64,000 nucleotides of DNA. Origin: Candidatus Rokuibacteriota bacterium (lineage in GTDB: Bacteria > Methylomirabilota > Methylomirabilia > Rokubacteriales > CSP1-6). The position numbers and the translations under genes were made by a program. The notes below the pieces were generated by a model. That model was not told where the DNA came from. It did no database searches and saw nothing but the letters and a program-made list of their open reading frames with translations. The stretch spans positions 43,502-107,501 of the forward strand of contig JACPDG010000037.1 of NCBI GenBank assembly GCA_016184125.1. Direction: 5' to 3'. Position 1 is the first letter of the stretch. Each line of letters starts with the position of its first letter. Shown here piece by piece: positions 26,113 to 33,800 of this stretch.

Positions 26113-26119
26113 GGCCGAC

Positions 26120-26941
26120 TCAGCGCGCGGGCTTGACCGCCCGGACGAAGGCGCTCATGAACTTGCCGTCGACCATCGGCCCGATCCGCTCGGCGTCGAG
26201 CCCGGACTTCTCCAGGAAGCCCGCGGCCTCCGCGACGCGGTAGACGCGCGTCGGCTCGACGTCGATCCCCTCGAAGCCGGCCTTCGCGAGCTTCGCGCGG
26301 TACTCCTGCTCCTCGAGCGCCCCCGCGACGCACCCGATCCAGAGCTCGATGCTCCGCCGGATCTCGCCCGGCACCTCACCGCGCACCACGACGTCGGAGA
26401 CGGCGAGCCTCCCGCCCGGCTTCAGCACGCGGAAGGCCTCCGCGAGGACGCGGTCCTTGTCGGCAGAGAGGTTGATGACGCAGTTCGAGATGATGACGTC
26501 CACCGTGCCGTCGGGCAGCGGGATGTTCTCCATCTCGCCCCTGAGGAACTCGACGTTCGTCACGCCCGCCTTCCTCTGGTTCTCCCGCGCGAGCGCCAGC
26601 ATCTCGTCCGTCATGTCGAGGCCGTACGCCTTGCCTGCGGGCCCGACGCGGCGCGCAGACAGCAGCACGTCGATGCCGCCCCCGGACCCCAGGTCCAGCA
26701 CCACCTCACCCGGCTTCAGCTCGGCGAGCGCCGTCGGGTTGCCGCAGCCGAGCGACGCAGCCACCGCGGCCTCCGGCAAGTCGGCCGTCTCGTCGCCGTC
26801 ATAGAGGTTGGACGTGATCGGGTCGCACGAGCCGCGCGAGGATGCGGGCGAGCAGCACGAGCTGCCCTCGGCTGACACGACCTTCAGCGCCGCCTGCGCG
26901 TACTTCTGCCGCACGATCTCCTTCAGCTCTTCCTCGGCCAT
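26120..26941 (-). CDS. arsM: Arsenite methyltransferase
   Basis: 273 residues, Shine-Dalgarno GGGAGGGAG. SAM-binding motif DLGSGGGID (83-91). Cysteines C66, C154 and C204 match the arsenite-binding set of ArsM (the 50-residue gap between the last two equals that of the Cyanidioschyzon enzyme), and the N-terminal CC pair C29/C30 is also typical. Converts As(III) to methylated, partly volatile species in the cytoplasm. Downstream of arsR on the same strand, with its own ATCAA-N6-TTGAT operator in the 97-bp gap, so arsenite-induced. Confidence 0.93.
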   Translation of the reverse strand: MAEEELKEIVRQKYAQAALKVVSAEGSSCCSPASSRGSCDPITSNLYDGDETADLPEAAVAASLGCGNPTALAELKPGEVVLDLGSGGGIDVLLSARRVGPAGKAYGLDMTDEMLALARENQRKAGVTNVEFLRGEMENIPLPDGTVDVIISNCVINLSADKDRVLAEAFRVLKPGGRLAVSDVVVRGEVPGEIRRSIELWIGCVAGALEEQEYRAKLAKAGFEGIDVEPTRVYRVAEAAGFLEKSGLDAERIGPMVDGKFMSAFVRAVKPAR

Positions 26942-27001
26942 GTCGCTCCCTCCCTGGTGGTTGTTCCGTACGAGTCGACCGCTCGTCGCACGGTCTCGCT
27001 G

Positions 27002-27017
27002 ATCAAGAAAAATTGAT
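27002..27017. promoter_or_regulatory. ArsR operator upstream of arsM
   Basis: ATCAA (27002-27006), GAAAAA, TTGAT (27013-27017): the same inverted pentamers and spacing as the site before arsR. It lies 61 bp before the arsM ATG, in the arsR-arsM gap. Confidence 0.75.
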
Positions 27018-27038
27018 ACGTGGCGGCAAAAAAAGGGG

Positions 27039-27329
27039 TCAGGCGCCCCGGATCGAGCCGAGGACCTCCGCCATCTCCTCCATGACGTCCGGATTGAGCG
27101 CGTAGTAGACCCACCGGCCCTGCCGCCGGTCTCTCAGGATGCCGGCGTCCTTCAGCGTCCTGAGGTGGAACGACAGGCGCGATTGCCCGGTGTCGAGCGC
27201 GCCGGTCAGGTCGCACACGCACTGCTCGCCGTCGCGCAGGCGCTCGACGATCCTGAGCCGTGTCGCATCGGCGAGCGCGTGGAACAGCTCGGCCGCTCGC
27301 TCGATGTCCGCCGCCTTCGCCGCCTTCAT
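27039..27329 (-). CDS. arsR: ArsR/SmtB-family arsenic-responsive repressor
   Basis: 96 residues, winged helix. The metal-binding motif is GEQCVCDL (C37 and C39) in helix 3, and the recognition helix reads [17 protein letters not shown]. Binds DNA without As(III) and releases it on binding. Its own operator sits between a TTGACA -35 and the -10, only 15 bp before the ATG, so autoregulation is direct. Controls arsM downstream. Confidence 0.93.
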   Translation of the reverse strand: MKAAKAADIERAAELFHALADATRLRIVERLRDGEQCVCDLTGALDTGQSRLSFHLRTLKDAGILRDRRQGRWVYYALNPDVMEEMAEVLGSIRGA

Positions 27330-27336
27330 GACCGCG

Positions 27337-27366
27337 ACGATACATCAACGATTCTTGATCTGTCAA
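27337..27366 (-). promoter_or_regulatory. arsR promoter with embedded ArsR operator
   Basis: On the minus strand TTGACA (27366-27361), 18-bp spacer, TATCGT (27342-27337), then seven bases to the ATG. The spacer contains the operator ATCAA-N6-TTGAT (27344-27359), so bound ArsR would block RNA polymerase. Confidence 0.7.
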
Positions 27367-27431
27367 CGGCCGGCATCGATCGATCGCGTCGTCGGGCATC
27401 GCACTCGCCCTGGGGAGCAGACCGACGCCGC

Positions 27432-27863
27432 TCAGGGGCCGGTACGCGACTCGACAGGCGGACGCACGCCGCCGGGGATGAGCTCGGGTCCGCCGCCCGG
27501 GTGCACGATCACGAGCGGAGGCACGTAGACGTCGCCTTCGGGTGTCCGCCGTTCCCAGTGGCCGGGGACCAGCACGCCGCCCGGGGCACCCGGCACACTC
27601 ACGTGGCGGTCCGGAACCCAGAGCATGTCGGGCCGCGGCACCACCGCAGCCGGCGGCACCGTCACGGGCCGCATCGAGGCAGCGTTGAGGCGCTCCACGA
27701 CCGCGGCCGTCGTCGATGCTCCCGGCCCGCGCAGGGAGTGCGCCGTGCCGGACGGCAGCGCCGGGCCGGCCGTCAGGGGACCGGCTGCCGCCGGCGCCGC
27801 CAGCCATGCAGCGGCGACGACACCACACAGCGACACGGTGACGCGGATGCATGTCTCGCCCAT
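27432..27863 (-). CDS. Secreted hypothetical protein
   Basis: 143 residues with a signal peptide (hydrophobic about 8-26, AAPAAA-G). The mature part is proline/valine-rich and includes WVPDRHVSVPGAPGGVLVPGHWERR, resembling the short WxPxxW/PGHW repeats of small envelope proteins, then VYVPPLVIVHPGGGPELIPGG. No enzyme motif. Isolated between arsR and pit. Confidence 0.55.
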   Translation of the reverse strand: MGETCIRVTVSLCGVVAAAWLAAPAAAGPLTAGPALPSGTAHSLRGPGASTTAAVVERLNAASMRPVTVPPAAVVPRPDMLWVPDRHVSVPGAPGGVLVPGHWERRTPEGDVYVPPLVIVHPGGGPELIPGGVRPPVESRTGP

Positions 27864-27962
27864 ACATCCATGATCTCACCGTGCATGGTCTCGTGGGCTG
27901 CTGCGTGGGCGTGCACACGCGGACGCTGCCGCTGCGGCGCCCGCGCGTCGGGCCGGCGGCTC

Positions 27963-28010
27963 AGTTCGAGCAACAATCGGCCGCTCCGGCGGGCGATTGT
28001 TGCTCGAACT
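27963..28010 (-). terminator. Hairpin after pit, related to the one at 5547
   Basis: Arms AGTTCGAGCAACAATCG (27963-27979) and its complement (27994-28010), 17 perfect pairs extended by an imperfect GC stem. It begins two bases after the pit stop, so it may end the DUF47-pit transcript. No U-tract follows. The first 13 bases equal those of the hairpin at 5547. Confidence 0.65.
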
Positions 28011-28011
28011 C

Positions 28012-28995
28012 TCAGTGAACCAACGAGAGCAGCTTCGCCATCCCGAACGCGAGCAGACCGCACACCGGGAACGTCAGGACCCAGGCGGTGATGATGTCCG
28101 TGCCGACGCCCCACCGGACCGCGCTGAGGCGGCGCGTGCTCCCGACCCCCATGATCGAGGTGCTGATCGTGTGCGTCGTGCTGACGGGAATGCCGAGACG
28201 AGACGCGACCTCGATCGCGCTCGCCGCCGCCGTCTCGGCCGCGAAGCCGTGCACCGGATCGAGCTTCGTCATCTTGAGCCCCATCGTCTTCACGATGCGC
28301 CAGCCGCCGACCGCGGTCCCGATCCCCATGGTCACCGCACACATCAGGATCACCCACATCGGCACGTCGAACTTCGGCAGCAGACCGCCCAGCACGAGCG
28401 TGAGCGTGAATGCCCCGATGAACTTCTGGCCGTCGTTCGAGCCATGACTGAACGCCATGAACGCCGCCGAGAGGATCTGCACGCGTCCAAAGACCTTCCG
28501 CACGGCACCCGGCTTCCACGCCCGGAACACCCAGTAGATCGCCACCATCAGGAGAAACCCGCCGCCGAATCCAAGGAACGTCGAGAAGACGAGACCGATG
28601 AGCACCTTCTGCCAGCCGTCCCAGATGAGCACGCCGGTGCCGGCCGCCGCCAACCCCGCTCCGCTGAGCCCGGCGACGAGCGCGTGGCTCTCGCTCGTCG
28701 GCAGCCCGTACACCCAGGCGAGCGTGCTCCAGATGACGATGGCGAGCATCGCCGCCGCCACCGTCGTCACGTTCACGGCCTCGGCCCGGACGATGCCCTT
28801 GCCGACCGTGGCCGCGACGGCGGTGCCGGACATCGCGCCGAGGATGTTCAGGACGCTCGCCATGAAGAGCGCCTGGGTCGGCGAGAGCACGCGGGTGGAG
28901 ACGACGGTGGCGATCGAGTTCGGCGCGTCCGTCCAGCCGTTGACGAACTCGGCGGCCAGGACGAGGCCGAGGGCGAACACGACGAACGGGTCCAT
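28012..28995 (-). CDS. pit: Inorganic phosphate transporter, Pit family
   Basis: 327 residues, about ten helices. Duplicated Pit signatures: FVNGWTDAPNSIATVVSTRVL near the N-terminus and FSHGSNDGQKFIGAF in the second half, plus PVSTTHTIS. Low-affinity metal-phosphate symporter. ATG overlaps the stop of the DUF47 gene by one base (TAATG), a usual pairing in which the PhoU-like partner modulates Pit. Confidence 0.93.
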   Translation of the reverse strand: MDPFVVFALGLVLAAEFVNGWTDAPNSIATVVSTRVLSPTQALFMASVLNILGAMSGTAVAATVGKGIVRAEAVNVTTVAAAMLAIVIWSTLAWVYGLPTSESHALVAGLSGAGLAAAGTGVLIWDGWQKVLIGLVFSTFLGFGGGFLLMVAIYWVFRAWKPGAVRKVFGRVQILSAAFMAFSHGSNDGQKFIGAFTLTLVLGGLLPKFDVPMWVILMCAVTMGIGTAVGGWRIVKTMGLKMTKLDPVHGFAAETAAASAIEVASRLGIPVSTTHTISTSIMGVGSTRRLSAVRWGVGTDIITAWVLTFPVCGLLAFGMAKLLSLVH

Positions 28996-29612
28996 TAGGC
29001 CATCTTCAGGATGATGCCCTCGATGACGTTGGCGACGTCCTCGCAGCGGTCGGTCACGATCTCCATCGTCTCGTAGATCTCCTTCCACTTGATCACTTCG
29101 ATGGGATCGCCCTGCTCCTCGAAGAGCGCGGCGAGGCTGTCGCGCAGGAGGTTGTCGGCCGTGTTCTCGAGGCGGTTCACCTCGACGGCGTGCTCGTGGA
29201 AGGCCGGATCGGTTGTCCTCAGGCACCGCACGGCGCGATCCATCGCTCGCGTGATCGACACGATGACCTCGGCCATCGCCCGGCACGCGGACGTCGGCTC
29301 CTTGATGCGGTAGACCACGAGCCGCTCCGAGGACGCCTCGATGTAGTCGAGGACGTCGTCGAGACGCGACGCGAGCGCGTGGATGTCCTCGCGGTCGAGC
29401 GGCGTGATGAACGTGGTGTTGAGCTTGCGGACCACCTCGTGGGTGACCTGGTCCGCCTGGTGCTCGATCTCCTTGATCGCGTGCATCATCGCCCGCGCAT
29501 CCGAGAAGTTGTGGATGAGCTGGTGGAGCATCTCGGCCGCCTTCACGCCGAGCGCCGACTGCTGCTCGAAGTAGTCGTAGAAGCGGACTTCCCTCGGGAT
29601 CAAGTTGAACAT
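28995..29612 (-). CDS. DUF47/PhoU-like Pit accessory protein
   Basis: 205 residues, all-helical: VRFYDYFEQQSALGVKAAEMLHQLI opening, then IEHQADQVTHEVVRKLNTTFITPLDREDIHALASRLDDVLDYIE, the conserved PhoU_div signature. ATG at 29612 taken because the family begins with FNLIPREV. Precedes pit in a two-gene operon and lies divergent from phoR, so low- and high-affinity phosphate systems are back to back. Confidence 0.9.
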   Translation of the reverse strand: MFNLIPREVRFYDYFEQQSALGVKAAEMLHQLIHNFSDARAMMHAIKEIEHQADQVTHEVVRKLNTTFITPLDREDIHALASRLDDVLDYIEASSERLVVYRIKEPTSACRAMAEVIVSITRAMDRAVRCLRTTDPAFHEHAVEVNRLENTADNLLRDSLAALFEEQGDPIEVIKWKEIYETMEIVTDRCEDVANVIEGIILKMA

Positions 29613-29775
29613 GACGTGCCCCGGTGTGTGTGGGGTGATCGGCCGATCGGTCCGGCTGTGGCTCGCGCTCAGTGTAATCGAAACGCCAGGGCCGCGCCAC
29701 CGCGCCCGTCCACCCACTCGCTCACGTTCTCCCTCCCGCCGCACGCGGGCGGCGGCATGGGCGTCCGCGCCGACT

Positions 29776-29788
29776 TACAATCGGCGCG
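29776..29788 (+). promoter_or_regulatory. -10 box directly before a tiny ORF leading phoR
   Basis: TACAAT (29776-29781), then seven bases to the ATG at 29789. No clear -35 at 16-18 bp. Predicts a message starting at the ATG of the 18-residue leader ORF. Confidence 0.5.
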
Positions 29789-29845
29789 ATGATCAGCGGA
29801 GAGCTCACCGCGGCCCAACACCCCGCGACGCCGGGTCGTCCGTGA
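29789..29845 (+). CDS. 18-residue leader ORF overlapping the phoR start
   Basis: Reads MISGELTAAQHPATPGRP, stop TGA sharing bases with the phoR GTG (GTGA). Its ATG stands seven bases after a -10 box, so it is likely the first codon of the mRNA and phoR would be reached by translational coupling. Could also be the true N-terminal segment cut by a frameshift; nothing supports a separate function. Confidence 0.4.
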   Translation: MISGELTAAQHPATPGRP

Positions 29846-31749
29846 TCGCGCGCGCGGTCGATGCGATCGCGCGCCGCGTGGCGGTCAAGCTGACGCTCAC
29901 GCTCCTGGGGTTCGTCGCGGTGAGCCTCCTGGCCGCGGGACTCTATCTCGACCGGGCGCTCCAGGCCTTCGCCGCCGGGGCCCTCGAGGCGCGTCTCGTC
30001 ACCGCCGCCCGGCTGCTCGAGGACGAGTCGAGGACGCTCCTGCGGACGGCGGCGGCGCCCATCGAGCTTCACCTCTTCGCCACGCGCGCCAGCCGGTCGA
30101 CCGACTCGCGCATCACGGTGATCGCGGTCGACGGCCGGGTGCTCGCCGACTCGGCCGTCCGGCCCGAGGACCTCCCGCGCGTGGAGAACCATGCCGATCG
30201 GCCGGAGGTCCGTCGCGCCGCTGCCGGGGCCACGGGCCGGGACGTCCGGACGAGCGAGACGGTGCACGAGCCACTCTTCTACGTCGCGCACCCGGTGCTG
30301 GACGACGCCCGCGTGATCGGGATCATCCGCCTCGCGCTGCCCATGTCGGTCGTGACCGGCTCGCGTTCGGCGCTGCACCGGGTGATGCTCATCGGCGGCG
30401 TGATGGCGCTGGCGGTCGCGTTCGCGATCGGCCTGCTGCTCTCGCGGCGCATCACGCAGCCGGTCGTCGAGCTGCAGCAGATCGCGCGCCGGATGAGCGA
30501 CGGCGACTTCGCCGCCCGGGCGCCGCTGGGATCCGGCGACGAGATCGGCGCGCTCGGCCAGGCGCTCAACGTGATGGCCGGCCGGCTCCGCGACAAGCTC
30601 GAGGACCTCGAGCAGGAGCAGACCAAGGTGCGCGCCATCCTCGACGCCATCGTCGACGGCGTGATGGCCGTGGACGGCCACGACGACGTGCTCTTCATGA
30701 ACGAGCGGGCCCGCGCCATGTTCGGGCTCGCGGCCGCGCTCGTCGGGCCGAAGCCGCTGCTCGAGGTGGTCCGCAACGCCGAACTCCACGCCATCGCGCG
30801 CGACGCCAGGGTGACGCGCGGCGCCGACCCGGTCCGGCGCGAGGTCCGGCTCGCCACGCCGGGCAACCGCATCGTCCAGGTCAACGCCGTGCGATTGGAG
30901 CTGGCCGGCGGGCGCACCGGCGCCGTCATGGTGCTGCACGACGTCACCGAGCTCCGTCGACTCGAGCAGATGCGCACCGAGTTCGTCGCCAACGTCTCGC
31001 ACGAGCTGCGCACCCCGCTCACCGCGATCCAGGGCTACGTGGAGACGCTGCTCGGCACTGCAAGCGACGATCCCGAACAGCGCACGAAGTTCCTCGAGGT
31101 CGTCCACCGCCATGCCGAGCGCCTCGGCCGGCTCCTCAACGACCTCACCGACCTCTCGAACATCGAGCTGGGGAAGGTCGCCCTCAACCTGGAGCCGCTC
31201 CGCCTCGCCGAGGTCGTCGACTCGGCCCTCACGGTGGTCCGCCCGGCCGCCGGCGCGCGTCAGGTGTCGCTCGCGACCGAGGTGCCCGCGGACCTGCCGC
31301 TCGTACACGCCGACCACGACCGGTTGCAGCAGATCCTCATCAATCTCGTCGACAATGCGGTCAAGTACAGCCGCGAAGGCGGCGCGGTCGTCGTCCGCGG
31401 AAGGATGGCGAACCCATCGACGGCCGAAGTCGCGGTCGCCGATACCGGCGTCGGGATCCCGCCGTCGGACCTGCCACGAGTCACCGAGCGCTTCTACCGA
31501 GTGGACAAGGCGCGGTCCCGCCAGCTCGGCGGCACCGGACTCGGCCTCGCGATCGTGAAGCATCTCGTCCACGCGCATGGCGGGCAGCTCAGCATCGACA
31601 GCGAGCTCGGGCGCGGCACGACCGTCCGCTTCACGCTCCCGACCGGGATCATGGGGGGCCCCGAAATGGCCCCCCATACCCCCCCGCGCTCGGAGCCGTC
31701 CCGGGAGGTGCGCGGACGCACCTGCGAAACCCGGGACGGCCCTCGATGA
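29842..31749 (+). CDS. phoR: Phosphate-regulon sensor histidine kinase
   Basis: 635 residues, GTG start. TM1 about 18-38, periplasmic sensor domain to about 180, TM2 about 185-205, HAMP, PAS (VRAILDAIVDGVMAVDGHDDVLFMNERARAMFG), HisKA with NVSHELRTPLT (phospho-His) and HATPase with NLVDNAVKYS, DTGVGIP and GGTGLGLAIVKHLV. The catalytic domain ends at TVRFTLPT; the last ~34 residues (GIMGGPEMAPHTPPRSEPSR onward) are read through a repeat element, which also gives the stop. Pairs with the PhoB-type regulator downstream to sense phosphate through PstSCAB-PhoU. Confidence 0.9.
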   Translation: MIARAVDAIARRVAVKLTLTLLGFVAVSLLAAGLYLDRALQAFAAGALEARLVTAARLLEDESRTLLRTAAAPIELHLFATRASRSTDSRITVIAVDGRVLADSAVRPEDLPRVENHADRPEVRRAAAGATGRDVRTSETVHEPLFYVAHPVLDDARVIGIIRLALPMSVVTGSRSALHRVMLIGGVMALAVAFAIGLLLSRRITQPVVELQQIARRMSDGDFAARAPLGSGDEIGALGQALNVMAGRLRDKLEDLEQEQTKVRAILDAIVDGVMAVDGHDDVLFMNERARAMFGLAAALVGPKPLLEVVRNAELHAIARDARVTRGADPVRREVRLATPGNRIVQVNAVRLELAGGRTGAVMVLHDVTELRRLEQMRTEFVANVSHELRTPLTAIQGYVETLLGTASDDPEQRTKFLEVVHRHAERLGRLLNDLTDLSNIELGKVALNLEPLRLAEVVDSALTVVRPAAGARQVSLATEVPADLPLVHADHDRLQQILINLVDNAVKYSREGGAVVVRGRMANPSTAEVAVADTGVGIPPSDLPRVTERFYRVDKARSRQLGGTGLGLAIVKHLVHAHGGQLSIDSELGRGTTVRFTLPTGIMGGPEMAPHTPPRSEPSREVRGRTCETRDGPR

Positions 31750-31766
31750 CGCGATCGGTTTACGGG
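31651..31766 (+). repeat. Double-hairpin repeat unit inside the phoR 3' end
   Basis: ATGGGGGGCCCCGAAATGGC (hairpin 1) and the GAGCCGTCCCGGG...CCCGGGACGGC hairpin 2 whose loop holds the small hairpin AGGTGCG-CGGA-CGCACCT. Almost identical to the unit at 10318. The phoR frame stays open through most of it. Confidence 0.92.
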
Positions 31767-31806
31767 GCCCCGAACCGGCGTCGTGCCCAGGTCACACCGC
31801 GGGGAA

Positions 31807-31850
31807 CGGTGATGGGACGGTGACCGAGCCGTAATCGTCTCGTAACACCA
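31807..31850 (+). promoter_or_regulatory. PhoB box: four 11-bp-spaced half-sites before phoB
   Basis: CGGTGA at 31807, CGGTGA at 31818, CCGTAA at 31829 and TCGTAA at 31840, each starting exactly 11 bp after the last, on one face of the helix as for tandem PhoB dimers. A -10 TACACT follows at 31857-31862. Indicates positive autoregulation of phoB. Confidence 0.75.
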
Positions 31851-31891
31851 CCTCGCTACACTTCCAGCTGAGGCCGGCAGGAATCACGCAC

Positions 31892-32647
31892 ATGATGACC
31901 TCCAGGGTGCGACCACCGGAGCCGGAACGCGAACCACCGGTCGCCCGGGGCCGCCGGCGCGCCCTCGTCGTCGAGGACGAGCCGGACGTGGCCGCGCTCA
32001 TCGAGCATCACCTGGGCCGGGAGGGTTACGACGTCGCGATCGTCGACAACGGCGCCGATGCGGTCCGGCTCGCGCACGAGCGGCCGCACGATCTCGTCAT
32101 CCTCGACCTCATGATCCCCCGGCTCAACGGCTGGGAAGTGTGCCGGCGCCTGCGGCAGGATCCGGAGACCGCCGGCATCCCGATCATCATGGTGACCGGC
32201 CGCGCCGAGGAAGGCGACAAGATCCTCGGCTTCGAGCTCGGCGCCGACGATTACCTCACGAAACCGTTCTCGCCTCGCGAGCTGGTCGCGCGCGTTCGCG
32301 CCGTCGCCCGCCGGGTCCGTCAAGACGCCGACGCGCGGCGGCACATCAGCGTCGGCCACCTCGAGATCGATCGCGACCGGTTCGAGGTCCGGATGAAGGG
32401 TCGTGCGGTCGATCTGACCCGCAAGGAGTTCGAGCTCCTCGCCGTGCTCGCGGCCTCCCCCGGGCGCGTCTTCGGACGCGAGGAGCTGCTGGATCTCGTG
32501 TGGGGCCGCGAGCAATACGTGGAGCCTCGCACGGTGGACGTCCACTTCGCCCGGCTGCGCGCGAAGTTCACGGCCGCGAAGCTCCCTGCCCCTCCCGTGG
32601 AGGCCGTGCGCGGTGTCGGGTACCGCTACCGCGAGGCCGGGCCGTAA
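31892..32647 (+). CDS. phoB: OmpR-family response regulator of the phosphate regulon
   Basis: 251 residues. Receiver domain with acidic pair E28/D29-E30, phosphoacceptor D72 (VILDLMIP), T102 and K124 (LTKPFSP), then a winged-helix effector (VDLTRKEFELLAVLAASPGRVFGREELLDLVWG, VDVHFARLRAKF, VRGVGYRYR). Lies between phoR and pstS, with PhoB boxes before itself and before pstS, the latter overlapping its own stop codon. Confidence 0.92.
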   Translation: MMTSRVRPPEPEREPPVARGRRRALVVEDEPDVAALIEHHLGREGYDVAIVDNGADAVRLAHERPHDLVILDLMIPRLNGWEVCRRLRQDPETAGIPIIMVTGRAEEGDKILGFELGADDYLTKPFSPRELVARVRAVARRVRQDADARRHISVGHLEIDRDRFEVRMKGRAVDLTRKEFELLAVLAASPGRVFGREELLDLVWGREQYVEPRTVDVHFARLRAKFTAAKLPAPPVEAVRGVGYRYREAGP

Positions 32648-32685
32648 CACACCGGTAACAGCGCCGTCATCCCGTCGAAACACCG
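32642..32685 (+). promoter_or_regulatory. PhoB box before pstS
   Basis: CCGTAA (32642), CGGTAA (32653), CCGTCA (32664) and TCGAAA (32675), again 11 bp apart; the first half-site contains the phoB stop. A plausible -10 GATCAT lies about ten bases beyond. Drives pstSCAB-phoU under phosphate limitation. Confidence 0.75.
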
Positions 32686-32727
32686 AACAGGGACGATCAT
32701 CGCAAAGGACAGAAAGGGAGACCCAGG

Positions 32728-33783
32728 ATGAAGCGACGTGTGATCGTGGCCGGGCTTCTGGCGATGCTGCTCGCGATCGGGCCGCTCGGCGTGGCCGGCG
32801 CGCAGATGCTGCTGAACGGCGCCGGCGCCACCTTCCCCTACCCGCTCTACTCGAAGTGGTTCGACGAGTACGCGAAGATCGAGCGGGGCGTCCGCTTCAA
32901 CTACCAGTCGATCGGCAGCGGCGGCGGGATCCGGCAGATCACTGCCAGGACCGTCGACTTCGGCGCTACCGACGGCCCGATGACCGACGACCAGCTCCGG
33001 AAGGCGGGCGGCGAGCTGTTCCACATCCCGACCGTCCTCGGCGCCGTCGTCGCGACCTACAACCTGCCCGGCAACCCGAGGCTCCGCTTCACGCCGGAGC
33101 TGCTCGCGGACATGTTCCTCGGCACGATCACGAAGTGGGACGATCCGAGGCTCCGCGAGGTGAACCCCGGCGTGAGCGTCCCGGCCCAGCCGATCGTCAT
33201 CGTCCACCGTTCCGATGGCAGCGGCACGACCTATATCTGGGTCGATTACCTCTCGAAGGTCTCGAAGGAGTGGGCGCAGAAGGTCGGCCGCGGCACGTCC
33301 GTGAAGTGGCCGGTCGGCCTGGGCGGCAAGGGGAACGAGGGCGTCGCCGGCCAGGTGAAGAACACGCCGGGCGCGCTCGGCTACGTCGAGCTCGCATACG
33401 CGAACACCAACAAGCTCCCGGTCGCGTCGATCCGGAACCAGGCCGGGAAGTTCATCGAGCCGGCGATCGAGTCGACCACGGCGGCGGCGACCGGCGCGGC
33501 GAAGACGATGCCGGCCGACTTTCGGGTGTCGTTGACGAATCCCCCGGGTGACAACGCGTACCCGATCGCGAGCTTCACCTGGCTCCTCGTCTACCGCGAT
33601 CAGCCGGAGCCGACGAAGGGGCAAGCGCTCGCGAAGTTCCTCTGGTGGGCGAGCCACGAAGGACAGAAGTATGCGTCCGACCTGCTGTACGCGCCGCTCC
33701 CGCCCGAGGTTGTGAAGCTCGTGGAGGCGAAGGTCCGTCAGATCACCTCGCAGGGCAAGCCGCTCCTGGCGTCGCGGCCCTGA
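32728..33783 (+). CDS. pstS: Phosphate ABC transporter substrate-binding protein
   Basis: 351 residues, signal peptide ending AGA-Q near 26. PstS hallmarks: LLNGAGATFPYPLYSKWFDEY, YQSIGSGGGIRQI (phosphate loop), VDFGATDGPMTD and HRSDGSGTTYIWVDYL. High-affinity periplasmic phosphate receptor. Shine-Dalgarno AAAGGGAG. First gene of pstSCAB-phoU and preceded by a four-site PhoB box. Confidence 0.95.
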   Translation: MKRRVIVAGLLAMLLAIGPLGVAGAQMLLNGAGATFPYPLYSKWFDEYAKIERGVRFNYQSIGSGGGIRQITARTVDFGATDGPMTDDQLRKAGGELFHIPTVLGAVVATYNLPGNPRLRFTPELLADMFLGTITKWDDPRLREVNPGVSVPAQPIVIVHRSDGSGTTYIWVDYLSKVSKEWAQKVGRGTSVKWPVGLGGKGNEGVAGQVKNTPGALGYVELAYANTNKLPVASIRNQAGKFIEPAIESTTAAATGAAKTMPADFRVSLTNPPGDNAYPIASFTWLLVYRDQPEPTKGQALAKFLWWASHEGQKYASDLLYAPLPPEVVKLVEAKVRQITSQGKPLLASRP

Positions 33784-33800
33784 GCAGGCCACCGCGAACG

